From DATMNR01 sp963702765 (GTDB lineage: Bacteria; Chloroflexota; Ktedonobacteria; Ktedonobacterales; Ktedonobacteraceae), in contig CAVPEB010000003.1 in assembly GCA_963702765.1 (NCBI GenBank), forward strand, positions 1-41,132: DNA of 41,132 nt. Direction: 5' to 3'. Made by a program: the position numbers and the translations under genes. The notes under the pieces were generated by a model. That model worked only from the letters and a program-made list of their open reading frames with translations, was not told where the DNA came from and ran no database searches. Shown piece by piece: positions 8,702 to 17,013 of this stretch; position 1 is the first letter of the stretch; the number at the start of each line of letters is the position of its first letter.

Positions 8702-9949
8702 TTATTGAGGATTCAACGTAGCCTCTAGATTCTTTAGCTCATGAAAACGCAAAAGCCAGCAGCCATAATTCATACCACCTCCAACAGCAGGCAACGCCAT
8801 CCACTGACCATCGTGCAGGCGTCCCTGGCGTAAAAGTTCCACAAGCGCAGTAGCTATACTGGCATTGGAGAGGTTCCCATAGTAGCGGAAATTATCAACC
8901 AGCTTATCCATTGTTGAAGACGGCCAACCATAATCATAAATCAGCAGTTCTCCCATGCGCCGTGTTATGCGTGAATTGGCCTGGTGTGGCACAATATACG
9001 CTAGGTCATCGTACCCTAATCTAGCATGACGGCATAACACATCTACCGATTCTGCCATAGCGCGTGGAGCCTCGCGAAAGACCTCTTTCCCATTCATTTT
9101 AGTATAGCCCACCATGTACTCCGAAAGCATTTTATTCAGATCCGCGCCCTTCCCAGCCTGGTAGAGTTCGCGCATTTTCATATCGACTTCAGCCATCTCA
9201 ACGACATCTTTGCGCAGTGGTGTCTGATAGAACAGTGACGCAGCCTGGTTTGCATCAGAACCATTAATCACATACGTCTCTTCCTCACCTCGTTCCAAAA
9301 GGAAGGCACTTGCCCCCTCGCCAAAGAGGGAACTTGTTTTCCAATCCAGGACATTCATGATGTTGGAAAGTAATCCTTCAGAAGTAACCATGAGGACAAG
9401 ATTGGCAGAACCGGCCTTAAGCACTTCGCTGCATACCTGAAAAGCCTCGGTTTGGCAAGCGCAAGCGCCTCTCAGCATACTCGCGCGAACTGGTCCTATT
9501 CCCAGGCGATTCTGAACAAGGCCGGCGATAGTAGGAAATGCATCATTATCAGAGGAAGAAGCTCCGATCACGGTATCAATTTCAGAAGCGTCACGACCCG
9601 CACTGGCAAGAGCGCGCTGGGCAGCAATCACAGCCATATCCGCCAATGTCTCTTCTCTGGGTGCCGCTGGATCATCGATAAGCCCGGGAGCATCCGCTCC
9701 CGCCATTTTACGGCAGAGTTCCAGGGTGCTGGCACGTACATGCCGTGTGCTCAAGCCCGTTACACGCTCCAGGTCCTCGGCGCTACGAGGATCTCCCAGC
9801 CGTGTGGAAATAGTAGCAAAAAATTCGTTTGAAATCGTGCCTGAGGGAGCGTAATTGCCTATACCTATCAGGCGCACGTTGGCTTTGGTGAAGACTTGAG
9901 GAACGACATAAACATACTCAGGCCATTGCCCTGTGCGGCTTTGCGACAT
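8702..9949 (-). CDS. 3-oxoacyl-ACP synthase III (FabH/KAS III-like)
   Basis: KAS III enzymes condense an acyl-CoA with malonyl-ACP to start a fatty-acid or polyketide chain. The 415-residue protein has the catalytic triad pattern: Cys in GACACQTEAF (about residue 165), His in YIVPHQANSR, and Asn in YGNLSNASIA, then AVGGGMNYG near the end. It is longer than housekeeping FabH (about 320 residues), with an N-terminal extension and a long insert after the active-site Cys, so it may be a specialised starter enzyme. AGGAGGT eight bases upstream fixes the ATG at 9949; a TTG at 9952 is less likely. No ACP or other synthase genes are adjacent. Confidence 0.88.
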   Translation of the reverse strand: MSQSRTGQWPEYVYVVPQVFTKANVRLIGIGNYAPSGTISNEFFATISTRLGDPRSAEDLERVTGLSTRHVRASTLELCRKMAGADAPGLIDDPAAPREETLADMAVIAAQRALASAGRDASEIDTVIGASSSDNDAFPTIAGLVQNRLGIGPVRASMLRGACACQTEAFQVCSEVLKAGSANLVLMVTSEGLLSNIMNVLDWKTSSLFGEGASAFLLERGEEETYVINGSDANQAASLFYQTPLRKDVVEMAEVDMKMRELYQAGKGADLNKMLSEYMVGYTKMNGKEVFREAPRAMAESVDVLCRHARLGYDDLAYIVPHQANSRITRRMGELLIYDYGWPSSTMDKLVDNFRYYGNLSNASIATALVELLRQGRLHDGQWMALPAVGGGMNYGCWLLRFHELKNLEATLNPQ

Positions 9950-10228
9950 CAATTTAACCTCCTGGGGGGACTACTTCTGCCTGTAGTATAACACACAACC
10001 GTGTTTCAGACTTCAGAAGTGCCAAATAAAATGAAGCTGGTGACCGACAGGAAACTCGTTTACTACTTGTAGTAGAAATGTCTCAGGGTGACTAGAAAAG
10101 CCTAAGGACCTTCAGTGAGGCTGGCAGGAACTCCGAGATACCGGGTGGCGAAGCGAAACCAGGGATTGGATATTACTTACCTTGTCCTAAACCACTTTTT
10201 CAGTGTACCATAGATAACACAAAAAGAT
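9950..10228. other. Intergenic region upstream of ketosynthase and hydrolase genes
   Basis: This divergent spacer of about 280 bp holds the ketosynthase ribosome site at 9958-9964. The middle has imperfect GC-rich stretches around 10130-10170 but no coding potential or clear hairpin. No promoter is called with confidence. Confidence 0.3.
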
Positions 10229-11056
10229 ATGGCTCATTCGCTACTTTGTAAGCATTGTTCCCATTTAGGAGGCGACTTGGACATCGCTACCGAAATCAAA
10301 GAACAACAACCTTTAATAGTCCAACAGGCTCGACACGTACACACCATCACTGATCGCTTTTCAAGGGCCAATACCTACCTTGTCAACGATGAAGAGTTTT
10401 GCTTTGTTGTTGATCCTGGCTCCGTGCTCAACACACAATTAACGCTCCATTACCTCCAACGATTTCTCCATCGCACCCCCAACGATATTGACCTTATCGT
10501 GCTGACACATCTCCATCCCGACCATACAGACGGGGTCGAGGCCCTTCGCAAAGCCTGCAAAGCGCCAGTTGCCGCATCCAATGTCGCGCAACAACTGGTA
10601 CAATCATGGCAAGATGGCAATCGCCAGGAATCTTGGAACAGGACAGGCATGAGCCATTTCGTCGGACATATGCTCAGCCAGTATCCTTTGCCCGGCGCCC
10701 TGCATCATCTAAACCTCTTTCCCCCACGCTATGAACAGCAGGTGCAAATGGTGGATATCTGGTTAGAAGATGTAGCAGGACTTCCAAATCACCCGAACTG
10801 GCGTGTCATAGCCAGTCCCGGACATACACCCGAAAGTCTTTGCCTCTACAATCCCTTCAGCTACGAACTGGTATGTGGAGACACCATTGTAACACTCGAG
10901 GGAGGAGCAGCGCTCGTGCATGGAAATTCACATCAACGCACCCTCGAGATGATCCTTCAAACACTACGCAGCCTGAACGTCCTCTACCTCTACCCCGGTC
11001 ATGGTAGACCAATCATATCAAAACACGCCATGGCAAACATTAGAATAGATTCGTAG
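10229..11056 (+). CDS. Metallo-beta-lactamase-fold hydrolase
   Basis: This 275-residue protein belongs to the MBL-fold superfamily of dinuclear metal hydrolases (glyoxalase II and relatives). The metal motif is THLHPDHTDG with His94, His96, Asp98 and His99; a later His is in SPGHTPESLCLY, an Asp in VCGDTIV, and the final His in YPGHGRPI. The ATG at 10229 has no clear ribosome site. A TTG at 10277 (LDIATEIKEQ) has a perfect AGGAGG four bases ahead, so the true start may be there, which would remove a Cys-containing leader. Substrate cannot be inferred from neighbours. Confidence 0.85.
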   Translation: MAHSLLCKHCSHLGGDLDIATEIKEQQPLIVQQARHVHTITDRFSRANTYLVNDEEFCFVVDPGSVLNTQLTLHYLQRFLHRTPNDIDLIVLTHLHPDHTDGVEALRKACKAPVAASNVAQQLVQSWQDGNRQESWNRTGMSHFVGHMLSQYPLPGALHHLNLFPPRYEQQVQMVDIWLEDVAGLPNHPNWRVIASPGHTPESLCLYNPFSYELVCGDTIVTLEGGAALVHGNSHQRTLEMILQTLRSLNVLYLYPGHGRPIISKHAMANIRIDS

Positions 11057-11099
11057 GGACGGGGGTGTGGATGATAGGCAGTGGGGCGCTCGCGCCGTC
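11053..11099. repeat. GTAGGGA...GTGTGGATGAT repeat, copy 1
   Basis: Immediately after the hydrolase stop a short GC-rich stretch shares GTAGGGA, GGGTGTGGATGAT, and GTGGGG with GCGCT in the same order as 17852-17890. It ends in a small hairpin GGCGC-TC-GCGCC. It fills the space between convergent genes. Confidence 0.55.
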
Positions 11100-11111
11100 C
11101 TGGTGCATGCC

Positions 11112-12566
11112 TTATTTTGGCTTGCTAGGCAATCGCAATGGCCCAGGTCCAACTGTTGGGAACGCACTTACAGGCGCTGAGAGAGGAGGAAATGATGAAG
11201 TTGGTGCCTCCTCTATAAAAGTATACTCCAGGCGAATGTCACCCAAATTAATGATGTCCCCTTTTCGAAGTAAGAGTGCACCCTGCAGCAGCACGCCATT
11301 TACGCTTGTAGCATTCTGGCCACTAAGATCCTGAATGTAATCTCCATCGCTCTGATACAAAAACCTGGCATGCTGGGATGCAACAGAGGCATCTTGAATA
11401 ATCACATTACATTCAGCAGAGCTTCCAATAATTAATACAGATCGATCCAATAAGAAGCTTCTCCCTGCCATTTCTCCATTGCAGATGGTACAAAGACTAC
11501 CAGGTCTCTCAGATACTGTTGGAGGAGTAATCGGATTAAATCCCTTAGCGTCATACGACATATCAGAGTAGCTAGCCTCAATGTTGAATTCACCAGGGGT
11601 CGTGAGCGGTAATTGTGAGACCGGGCGATCCAACTGAAGACTGTCCAATTCAAAAGGCGTCTCTTGATCCATAGGCCTTGTTGGAGGTGCAGAAGCGTTG
11701 GCAAGTCTCCTGCCGTTATCAGGGAACCCGGTTTCAGGTGAAATAGACAGGCGCCGTGCGTGATGCATCAGAGGATCATCCTGTTCAGCCAGTGGAATAG
11801 GACGTTCAGCAACCTCAAATATAAATCGGTGGGAACCGATTTCTACTAGGTCTCCATTTTTGACGACAAGCGTGCCACGTATACGCCGTCCATTCAGGAG
11901 GACTCCATTCAAACTATTGCAATCGGTAATATAGACCTGCCCGTTATCCCAGACTAATTCAGCATGGTAGCGCGAGGACGTCTCGTCATCGAGCCAGATA
12001 TCATTATCCTCTTCGCGTCCGATACTGATTACAGTGCGGTTTAATGCCAATTTTTGCCCCTGGAAACGTCCTGAACGATGCTCTAACCAGCCCCAGGGAT
12101 TGTCTTCACCGAAAACAAAAGGAGCAAGCACACCCGGTTGGCGTTTAGGCAGTGCCACCTCCCGTCCAACAGCATTTCCACGTGTGGTTCGTTTACGATA
12201 ATTCTGTTGGCGGGGAAGACGCACCGAGGTATTTGAGTCCCGTGGCTGTGTAAAGAGGCAGTAAACGATTGTCACACTCAAAGGTAATACCCAACCACAC
12301 ATAGCCACAAAAGCAAGCGCCAGGGCAACCTCTACAACTGAAATGATCGCCTGTGTCGAGCTGAAACGAGTCTCATACCAGATAATAGCAGGCAGCAGCA
12401 ACAACGCACAAGTGACACAGATAACAATCGCGCCAGCGAGTTGCCGCGTTGTGCCGCGTTTACGTAACGTCGTATACAGCGCATTGACAGCTATAGCGAA
12501 CATGCACATAGCTAAACCACCAAAGCAGCCATAACTAAACCATGTTGGAAAATCTACACTGCTCGT
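11112..12566 (-). CDS. Membrane protein with two FHA domains
   Basis: FHA domains bind phosphothreonine peptides and usually serve Ser/Thr-kinase signalling. The protein has three membrane segments in the first 110 residues, a basic linker, FHA 1 (VISIGREEDNDIWLDD, SSRYHAEL, SLNGVLLNG), a linker, and FHA 2 (LIIGSSAECNVIIQD, SQHARF, NATSVNGVLL). The first ATG in frame is at 12509, but it falls inside the first membrane segment. The frame is open back to a TAA at 12582-12584, and an ACG at 12566 lies nine bases after AGAGAGG, so translation may start there (484 residues) on a rare ACG codon. The gene follows the transglutaminase-like gene in the same frame. Confidence 0.75.
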   Translation of the reverse strand, partial: TSSVDFPTWFSYGCFGGLAMCMFAIAVNALYTTLRKRGTTRQLAGAIVICVTCALLLLPAIIWYETRFSSTQAIISVVEVALALAFVAMCGWVLPLSVTIVYCLFTQPRDSNTSVRLPRQQNYRKRTTRGNAVGREVALPKRQPGVLAPFVFGEDNPWGWLEHRSGRFQGQKLALNRTVISIGREEDNDIWLDDETSSRYHAELVWDNGQVYITDCNSLNGVLLNGRRIRGTLVVKNGDLVEIGSHRFIFEVAERPIPLAEQDDPLMHHARRLSISPETGFPDNGRRLANASAPPTRPMDQETPFELDSLQLDRPVSQLPLTTPGEFNIEASYSDMSYDAKGFNPITPPTVSERPGSLCTICNGEMAGRSFLLDRSVLIIGSSAECNVIIQDASVASQHARFLYQSDGDYIQDLSGQNATSVNGVLLQGALLLRKGDIINLGDIRLEYTFIEEAPTSSFPPLSAPVSAFPTVGPGPLRLPSKPK

Positions 12567-12581
12567 TGTGATATTCCTCTC

Positions 12582-13676
12582 TTAACCAATTCCTAGCATT
12601 GGGCCAACGCCCTGATTACGGGCATCACTAATCACAATTGTATCGACAATTTGCTTCGCATTCTGCGCATATTCATTATCAGTCCACACGTTTGCAGAAT
12701 CACCCGCAACGTTGTTACTCACTTCAGCCGGATCCCAGTACTTAAACGAATTATTTGGTGTAACTGCTACGCCAAGAAAGGCGTGCCCTGGAATAATCAC
12801 GATTTCGGCGTGCAATCCTATTTTTTCCACTGCCGAAGCTAGCAACACAGTTAGCTCAATACACATCCCACTACCCTGTTGCAACACCTCTGACGGTAAT
12901 TTGATTTTTTGCAAAGCTACACTTGTGTCCCCAGGTCCGTTGTACGGGACACTTTCCTGGCTATACTGTATATGATAATCAAGCCGCATGGCATCAAAAA
13001 TTGCATCAACCTGGTCTATTACAGCCCTTTCACTTGCTCGCCCATTTGCATAGCCAATCATCGAGGGAGGGATAGGCTGTTGCTGTTGCTGCAAAAACGC
13101 TTTAGCTTTATTGTCCAATGCTATCACTGCGGGATCATCGGGAGTAACCCATGCAGCAATCTTCAAACGGTTCGCTGCAATCCACTGCATCAACCATCGT
13201 GAACGCAGCAATAACGGGCTATCATCGGCATAATATACATGTCCCTGTACATCTGTAATATGCACCTGCAGCCAGGTATTCGTATCTACGGTCAACTGGC
13301 GTAATGCCTGAGATATCACTAGCGGCCTGAAGCTGATTGACTGCACACTTGATGTCGCGGTTACTGTATGCATTTCCGATTGACTAAACCCCTCAATGTT
13401 CACATTCATCAACAATGTAATCGGTCTGCTACTACTGTATTGTATGACAAACACATTGGACTGCGTAGCGACATAATAAGGGTAGTATGCACTGAAGATC
13501 TCTACTGGAGATTGCACGCAGATATGCACTGGAGACTGGCCTCCACAGTGCTCCTGGATAGCTATTCTACTCTGCTGATATCGCGAATAAGCCTGAATCC
13601 CACCAACGACATACCATCCGAAAAGACCTATCAGGACTATCATTGTAAGGAGCAGAATGGCCGCTTTTTTGCGCAT
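12582..13676 (-). CDS. Membrane-anchored transglutaminase-like (cysteine protease fold) protein
   Basis: The 364-residue protein has an N-terminal membrane anchor (residues about 6-30, ILLLTMIVLIGLFGWYVV), an extracytoplasmic beta-rich region, and a C-terminal transglutaminase-like core. The predicted triad is Cys in QGSGMCIELTVLLAS, His in IIPGHAFLGV and Asp in KYWDPAEV. Many bacterial members are peptidases or of unknown use rather than crosslinkers. A Gln run lies before the core. GAGG sits 12 bases ahead of the ATG. Its TAA stop also bounds the open frame of the next gene (two FHA domains), so the two probably form an operon and may act together at the envelope. Confidence 0.75.
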   Translation of the reverse strand: MRKKAAILLLTMIVLIGLFGWYVVGGIQAYSRYQQSRIAIQEHCGGQSPVHICVQSPVEIFSAYYPYYVATQSNVFVIQYSSSRPITLLMNVNIEGFSQSEMHTVTATSSVQSISFRPLVISQALRQLTVDTNTWLQVHITDVQGHVYYADDSPLLLRSRWLMQWIAANRLKIAAWVTPDDPAVIALDNKAKAFLQQQQQPIPPSMIGYANGRASERAVIDQVDAIFDAMRLDYHIQYSQESVPYNGPGDTSVALQKIKLPSEVLQQGSGMCIELTVLLASAVEKIGLHAEIVIIPGHAFLGVAVTPNNSFKYWDPAEVSNNVAGDSANVWTDNEYAQNAKQIVDTIVISDARNQGVGPMLGIG

Positions 13677-13809
13677 GTGATCATCAACCTCGTACTATGG
13701 CATGTGTGCTTCAGTTTGTGAGGATAATTGCCGATGGGATTATATCATCTTGTGTCATGAGCGACAATTAAATGGGACTTGTGGATTGGAAAATCATAGC
13801 TCGCTTACA

Positions 13810-14220
13810 CTACGCATTTCTGGTATGGTACCCAAATGCATATGGCAACAAATCCTCAATTGTGAAATCTCGCAGGTCCCCATCAACATAAATAACGGCA
13901 TATGGGGCAAGGTCAGCCAACCATTGGCGGCAAGCACCGCAAGGAGTGCGATCCTGAACAGGTGCTCCCTGTGGTGCATCGATACAGGCCACGGCAACCT
14001 GAGTAACTGATCCTGGTGCGGCACCAGCGGTGATCGCAGTTGCTAAAGCTGAACGTTCCGCGCACAGAGTCAGACCATAACTCGATATCTCAACATTCGT
14101 TCCAACATAGGTTTTTCCATCTGCCACTACAGCAGCGCCAACCCGAAAATGAGAATAGGGACAGTGCGCTTTCAGCGCAGCTTCACGTGCTAGAGACAAA
14201 AGTTCTTCACGAGGAATCAT
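13810..14220 (-). CDS. cdd: Cytidine deaminase
   Basis: Cytidine deaminase converts cytidine and deoxycytidine to uridine and deoxyuridine in pyrimidine salvage. The 136-residue protein matches the usual length of the homotetrameric class and carries HCPYSHFRVGAA, the zinc motif with the catalytic Glu in TLCAERSAL, and PCGACRQWLA with two zinc Cys residues. The frame is open to 14319, but MIPREELL at 14220 with GGAG eight bases upstream is the expected start. It is transcribed alone, toward the transglutaminase gene. Confidence 0.95.
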   Translation of the reverse strand: MIPREELLSLAREAALKAHCPYSHFRVGAAVVADGKTYVGTNVEISSYGLTLCAERSALATAITAGAAPGSVTQVAVACIDAPQGAPVQDRTPCGACRQWLADLAPYAVIYVDGDLRDFTIEDLLPYAFGYHTRNA

Positions 14221-14572
14221 GCATTCTTCTCCAATAAGTTCAAAATAGAACAAGTTTAGCTCTACGTACACCAAATTGTACCACGATGTTACTCCTTGAA
14301 TTGCATCGCGTTGAAGCAATTAGAACAAGTTTATCAACAAAAGACCTGCCTTTTAGGGAGTACAGAGGGTGACAGGGTCTGGGGGACCCATCATGTTAAC
14401 TCTTTTCGGGGTGTGGACTATCTCCATTGGCGCGGACTTTATCGATTTTCTCGCCGCTTTCGGCGGCGAGGATCAAGAACGAAGCAGGTTCCCACACTAC
14501 TCTCCTAACTCCCATCGGCAGTTTCAATCGCGCACCTTATTTTGAAGAGCAGGATTGTAGGAGGAAACACGA
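14221..14572. other. Intergenic region with a GC-rich hairpin
   Basis: About 350 bp without a gene separate cdd and the response regulator, which are divergent. A perfect 8-bp stem CTCGCCGC (14450-14457) pairs with GCGGCGAG (14463-14470) across TTTCG. No T-run follows on either strand, so it is unlikely to be a simple terminator. The regulator ribosome site AGGAGG is at 14559-14564. Confidence 0.5.
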
Positions 14573-15271
14573 GTGAAAATCATGGTGGCGGACGATGATC
14601 GCGACATGGTTGACATGCTGAGCTACTGGCTCAAAGGGCATGGATACGATGTAATACGCGCATTTGATGGCGAACAGGCTGTCAAACGCTGGCGAGAAAC
14701 ATTACCGGATCTTGTCATCCTGGATGTGCAAATGCCCAAACTGGATGGCTTCGAGGTATGCCGTCAAATGCGAAGTGAAACCAACTCAATGGTTTTAATA
14801 TTAACCGCACACGACCGTGAGGACGACGAGATACGTGGATTAGAGATGGGAGCCGACGATTACCTGAGAAAACCCTTTAGTCCGAGGCAATTACTGGCCC
14901 GCATTAAAGCAATAATGCGTCGCTCAAATAGCGCAAAAGGTTCCTCCAGTTCATCAGCAATTACTGTTGGCCCGGTGACATTAGATGCAATGCGCCACGA
15001 AGTAACCCGCGACGACACAAAAGTGCGCCTGACCCCCACTGAAAGCCGTCTGCTCCACTTGCTCATTACACACACCGGCCAGGTCTTGACAACCGATATG
15101 ATTATCGAGCGAGTATGGGGTTATGACGAAGCTGGTGATTCTGGCCTTGTGAAAACCCACATACGCCACTTGCGCCAGAAAATCGAACCTGAAGCCAACA
15201 ATCCACAATATATCATGACCGTTCCGGGTGTGGGATATACCTTTACAGCACCCATCACCATTAAATCTTGA
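14573..15271 (+). CDS. OmpR/PhoB-family response regulator
   Basis: The 232-residue protein is a two-component regulator that changes transcription when phosphorylated on Asp. The receiver domain (residues 1-115) has the acidic pair VADDDRDM, the phosphoacceptor in DLVILDVQMPKLDGFEV, and the Lys in DYLRKPFSPRQL. A Ser-rich linker leads to the winged-helix domain (about 135-228) with LTPTESRLLHLL, RVWGY and VKTHIRHLRQKIE, ending VPGVGYTF. The start is a GTG eight bases after AGGAGG. No histidine kinase is adjacent, so it is an orphan in this window. A strong terminator follows. Confidence 0.95.
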   Translation: MKIMVADDDRDMVDMLSYWLKGHGYDVIRAFDGEQAVKRWRETLPDLVILDVQMPKLDGFEVCRQMRSETNSMVLILTAHDREDDEIRGLEMGADDYLRKPFSPRQLLARIKAIMRRSNSAKGSSSSSAITVGPVTLDAMRHEVTRDDTKVRLTPTESRLLHLLITHTGQVLTTDMIIERVWGYDEAGDSGLVKTHIRHLRQKIEPEANNPQYIMTVPGVGYTFTAPITIKS

Positions 15272-15276
15272 TCTTT

Positions 15277-15340
15277 GCGGGACGAAGCGATTGAGATGAT
15301 GCGCATCATCTCAATCGCTTCGTCCCGCCTCTTTTTCTTC
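15277..15340 (+). terminator. Intrinsic terminator built on a perfect 52-bp palindrome
   Basis: The 26-base arm at 15277-15302 (begins GCGGGACGAAGCG) is repeated exactly as its reverse complement at 15303-15328. It starts six bases after the response regulator stop and is followed by a T-rich tail CTCTTTTTCTTCTT. The arm length is unusual for an ordinary terminator. Confidence 0.9.
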
Positions 15341-15456
15341 TTAACCGATTCCCTTCATTCTTAACCATTCTTCAACGCACTCTGCATTTTTTCCATAGCT
15401 TTTCCACAGTATACTCTTCTATATCATTCATTTTTTGATTTAAAAGGCACTCTACT

Positions 15457-16437
15457 ATGAAATATATCGAAAGAGGAACGCCAACCTCGACCGTTACATA
15501 TCTAAATAGCCCAGCCAGTGAAGTATGCACATGCTTACCTCTTTCCAGACTGCACCGAGAGGTATGGGAGAAGCATGTTGAAAATTCTACACAGTTGATA
15601 GAAATGACTCTGGCAACCCTTGAGTTGAATAGTTCTTTGCGCACTCAACTTGAGAACTACTTCCCACGTTCCACTCCATTAAGCATTTTGCTATTGCATA
15701 TCTCACAGCTTGAACATATTCATATCACCCCGAAATCAGCGATCTCTCATAAACGGCATCGCTATCATGTTCCAGCCAGTCTTCTGGATCAGATACTCAT
15801 CAATGTGCGACGCACAATTAGAAGCAGTGATAACATACTGGTACATGCAGGCGCTAGCATTGCTATAATATTACCAGCCGTGGACCAGGAGGGTGCGCAG
15901 TCCCTTCTCGAAAGAGTGTATCACAGTATCAATCTTCTCCAGCCAGAGACAGTCATTCCACCGTTGAAACGTGAAACTGAAATTACTCTGGGCATTGGAT
16001 CATACCCCAAACCAGGAGCTTCACTGGAAGAACTTCTTTACCAGACGGGTTTTATTGCATCCAGAATAACACTACGGCCAGCAGTAACAACACAATTGCA
16101 CGGCACGAGGTCCATTAGTTTAGTAGAGGTAAATCTGTATGACCGCAATCAAGATGAAGAGAATGATTCTTTCGTCGCTGCCCGCAATAGCGGCATACCT
16201 TTCATGCAATTACCTGCACGCCTGTCATCGCGATTAAAGCATCTCATTCCATACTCTCTAGCGTGTGAGCTACGTTGCGTACCTGTTGGCCGTGATCATT
16301 ACCGCCTTACTGTAGCAATGGCTTTTCCTGGCGATACTCAGGCTATTGATCGCTTGTGTTCGAAAACCGGCATGACGATTATTCCTGTTGCATGTGAAGC
16401 TCAGGCGCTTAATGGCTTGCTCGAACAGGGTTGGTAA
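15457..16437 (+). CDS. Degenerate GGDEF-like domain protein with T2SSE_N-like C-terminus
   Basis: The 326-residue product is not a known named family. Residues about 65-205 follow the pattern of a GGDEF domain: LSILLLHISQLEHI, then VRRTIRSSDNILVHAGASIAIILPAVDQEGA where AGASI replaces the catalytic GG[DE]EF, and TLGIGSYPKPGASLEELLYQ. It therefore should not make cyclic di-GMP. Residues about 255-326 (LSSRLKHLIPYSLACELRCVPVG, LTVAMAFPGDTQAIDRLCSKTGMTIIPV) resemble the core of the GspE N-terminal domain (T2SSE_N/MshEN), part of a known cyclic-di-GMP-binding fold, although the MshEN N-terminal RLG-type motif is not obvious. No membrane segment. It lies downstream of the terminator, in its own unit. 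Confidence 0.6.
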   Translation: MKYIERGTPTSTVTYLNSPASEVCTCLPLSRLHREVWEKHVENSTQLIEMTLATLELNSSLRTQLENYFPRSTPLSILLLHISQLEHIHITPKSAISHKRHRYHVPASLLDQILINVRRTIRSSDNILVHAGASIAIILPAVDQEGAQSLLERVYHSINLLQPETVIPPLKRETEITLGIGSYPKPGASLEELLYQTGFIASRITLRPAVTTQLHGTRSISLVEVNLYDRNQDEENDSFVAARNSGIPFMQLPARLSSRLKHLIPYSLACELRCVPVGRDHYRLTVAMAFPGDTQAIDRLCSKTGMTIIPVACEAQALNGLLEQGW

Positions 16438-16543
16438 TGAATCTCTCACCAGGAAACCGCTAATTTTAACCAAATCACAACTATTCCTCAACACAAAAGC
16501 GTATCAACATTGGTTACTATAGTATGCAATGAGACAGAAATGT

Positions 16544-16557
16544 GTATCATCTGATAC
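16544..16557. promoter_or_regulatory. Perfect palindrome GTATCA-TC-TGATAC upstream of HTH gene
   Basis: A 6-bp inverted repeat lies 65 bp ahead of the small HTH gene, and a further GTATCA half-site lies at 16501-16506. The arrangement fits an operator, perhaps autoregulatory. The binding protein is not known. Confidence 0.45.
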
Positions 16558-16621
16558 GAATATTCAGCATTCACTTTTCATGTAAATGCATTGAACTAGT
16601 ATATCTAAGGAGAGAACAAAG

Positions 16622-16843
16622 ATGGTTGTGCAAGTGATCCAGGATGATGTCCTTCTAACGTTCAAAGAAGCGATGAGCTATCTGCGAGTAAGTCGTTCTA
16701 CTCTGTATCGTCTTATGTGGTCTGGACAACTTACTGGCCATAAAGTTGGCAGCACATGGAGATTTTATCGAGACGATCTCCGCGCCTGTGTAGGTAGCGA
16801 AGTACCAATGATGAGTATGCAGGCCAGTATCGCTGTAAGCTAG
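16622..16843 (+). CDS. Small helix-turn-helix protein (excisionase/HTH_17-like)
   Basis: This 73-residue protein is an excisionase-type winged-helix DNA-binding protein: LLTFKEAMSYLRVSRSTLYRL forms the helix-turn-helix and GHKVGSTWRFYRDDLRACVG the wing and recognition tail. Proteins of this class can be phage or plasmid excisionases, but many are chromosomal regulators. No integrase, attachment site or phage gene is nearby, so a regulatory role is more likely. AAGGAGAG lies about seven bases ahead of the ATG. A palindrome upstream may be its operator and a bidirectional terminator follows. Confidence 0.85.
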   Translation: MVVQVIQDDVLLTFKEAMSYLRVSRSTLYRLMWSGQLTGHKVGSTWRFYRDDLRACVGSEVPMMSMQASIAVS

Positions 16844-16945
16844 TAATGTTCTCTTTTCTCGACTTTAGACATTACTCTTAATCTTTTTATATATGTATTG
16901 AAAAAGATTGATCTCCTCTGTATTGGAGTCTATGTATATTACATG

Positions 16946-16984
16946 AAATAAGAGGCCGAAGGATTGCTCTTCGGCCTCTTATTT
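16946..16984. terminator. Bidirectional intrinsic terminator
   Basis: A perfect 16-bp stem (AAATAAGAGGCCGAAG at 16946-16961 with its complement at 16969-16984) closes a 7-base loop. A-rich and T-rich flanks lie on the two sides, so it can end transcripts of both the HTH gene and the convergent membrane protein gene. Confidence 0.92.
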
Positions 16985-17013
16985 TCCTCTCGTGAAGCAA
17001 AAAATCTATCTTA

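Noticed and set aside
14450..14470. GC-rich hairpin read as terminator
   Set aside because: No T-run follows on either strand, so it is only noted as a hairpin.
16622..16843. Phage or integrative element suggested by the excisionase-like gene
   Set aside because: No integrase, attachment site, tRNA gene or phage gene was found nearby.
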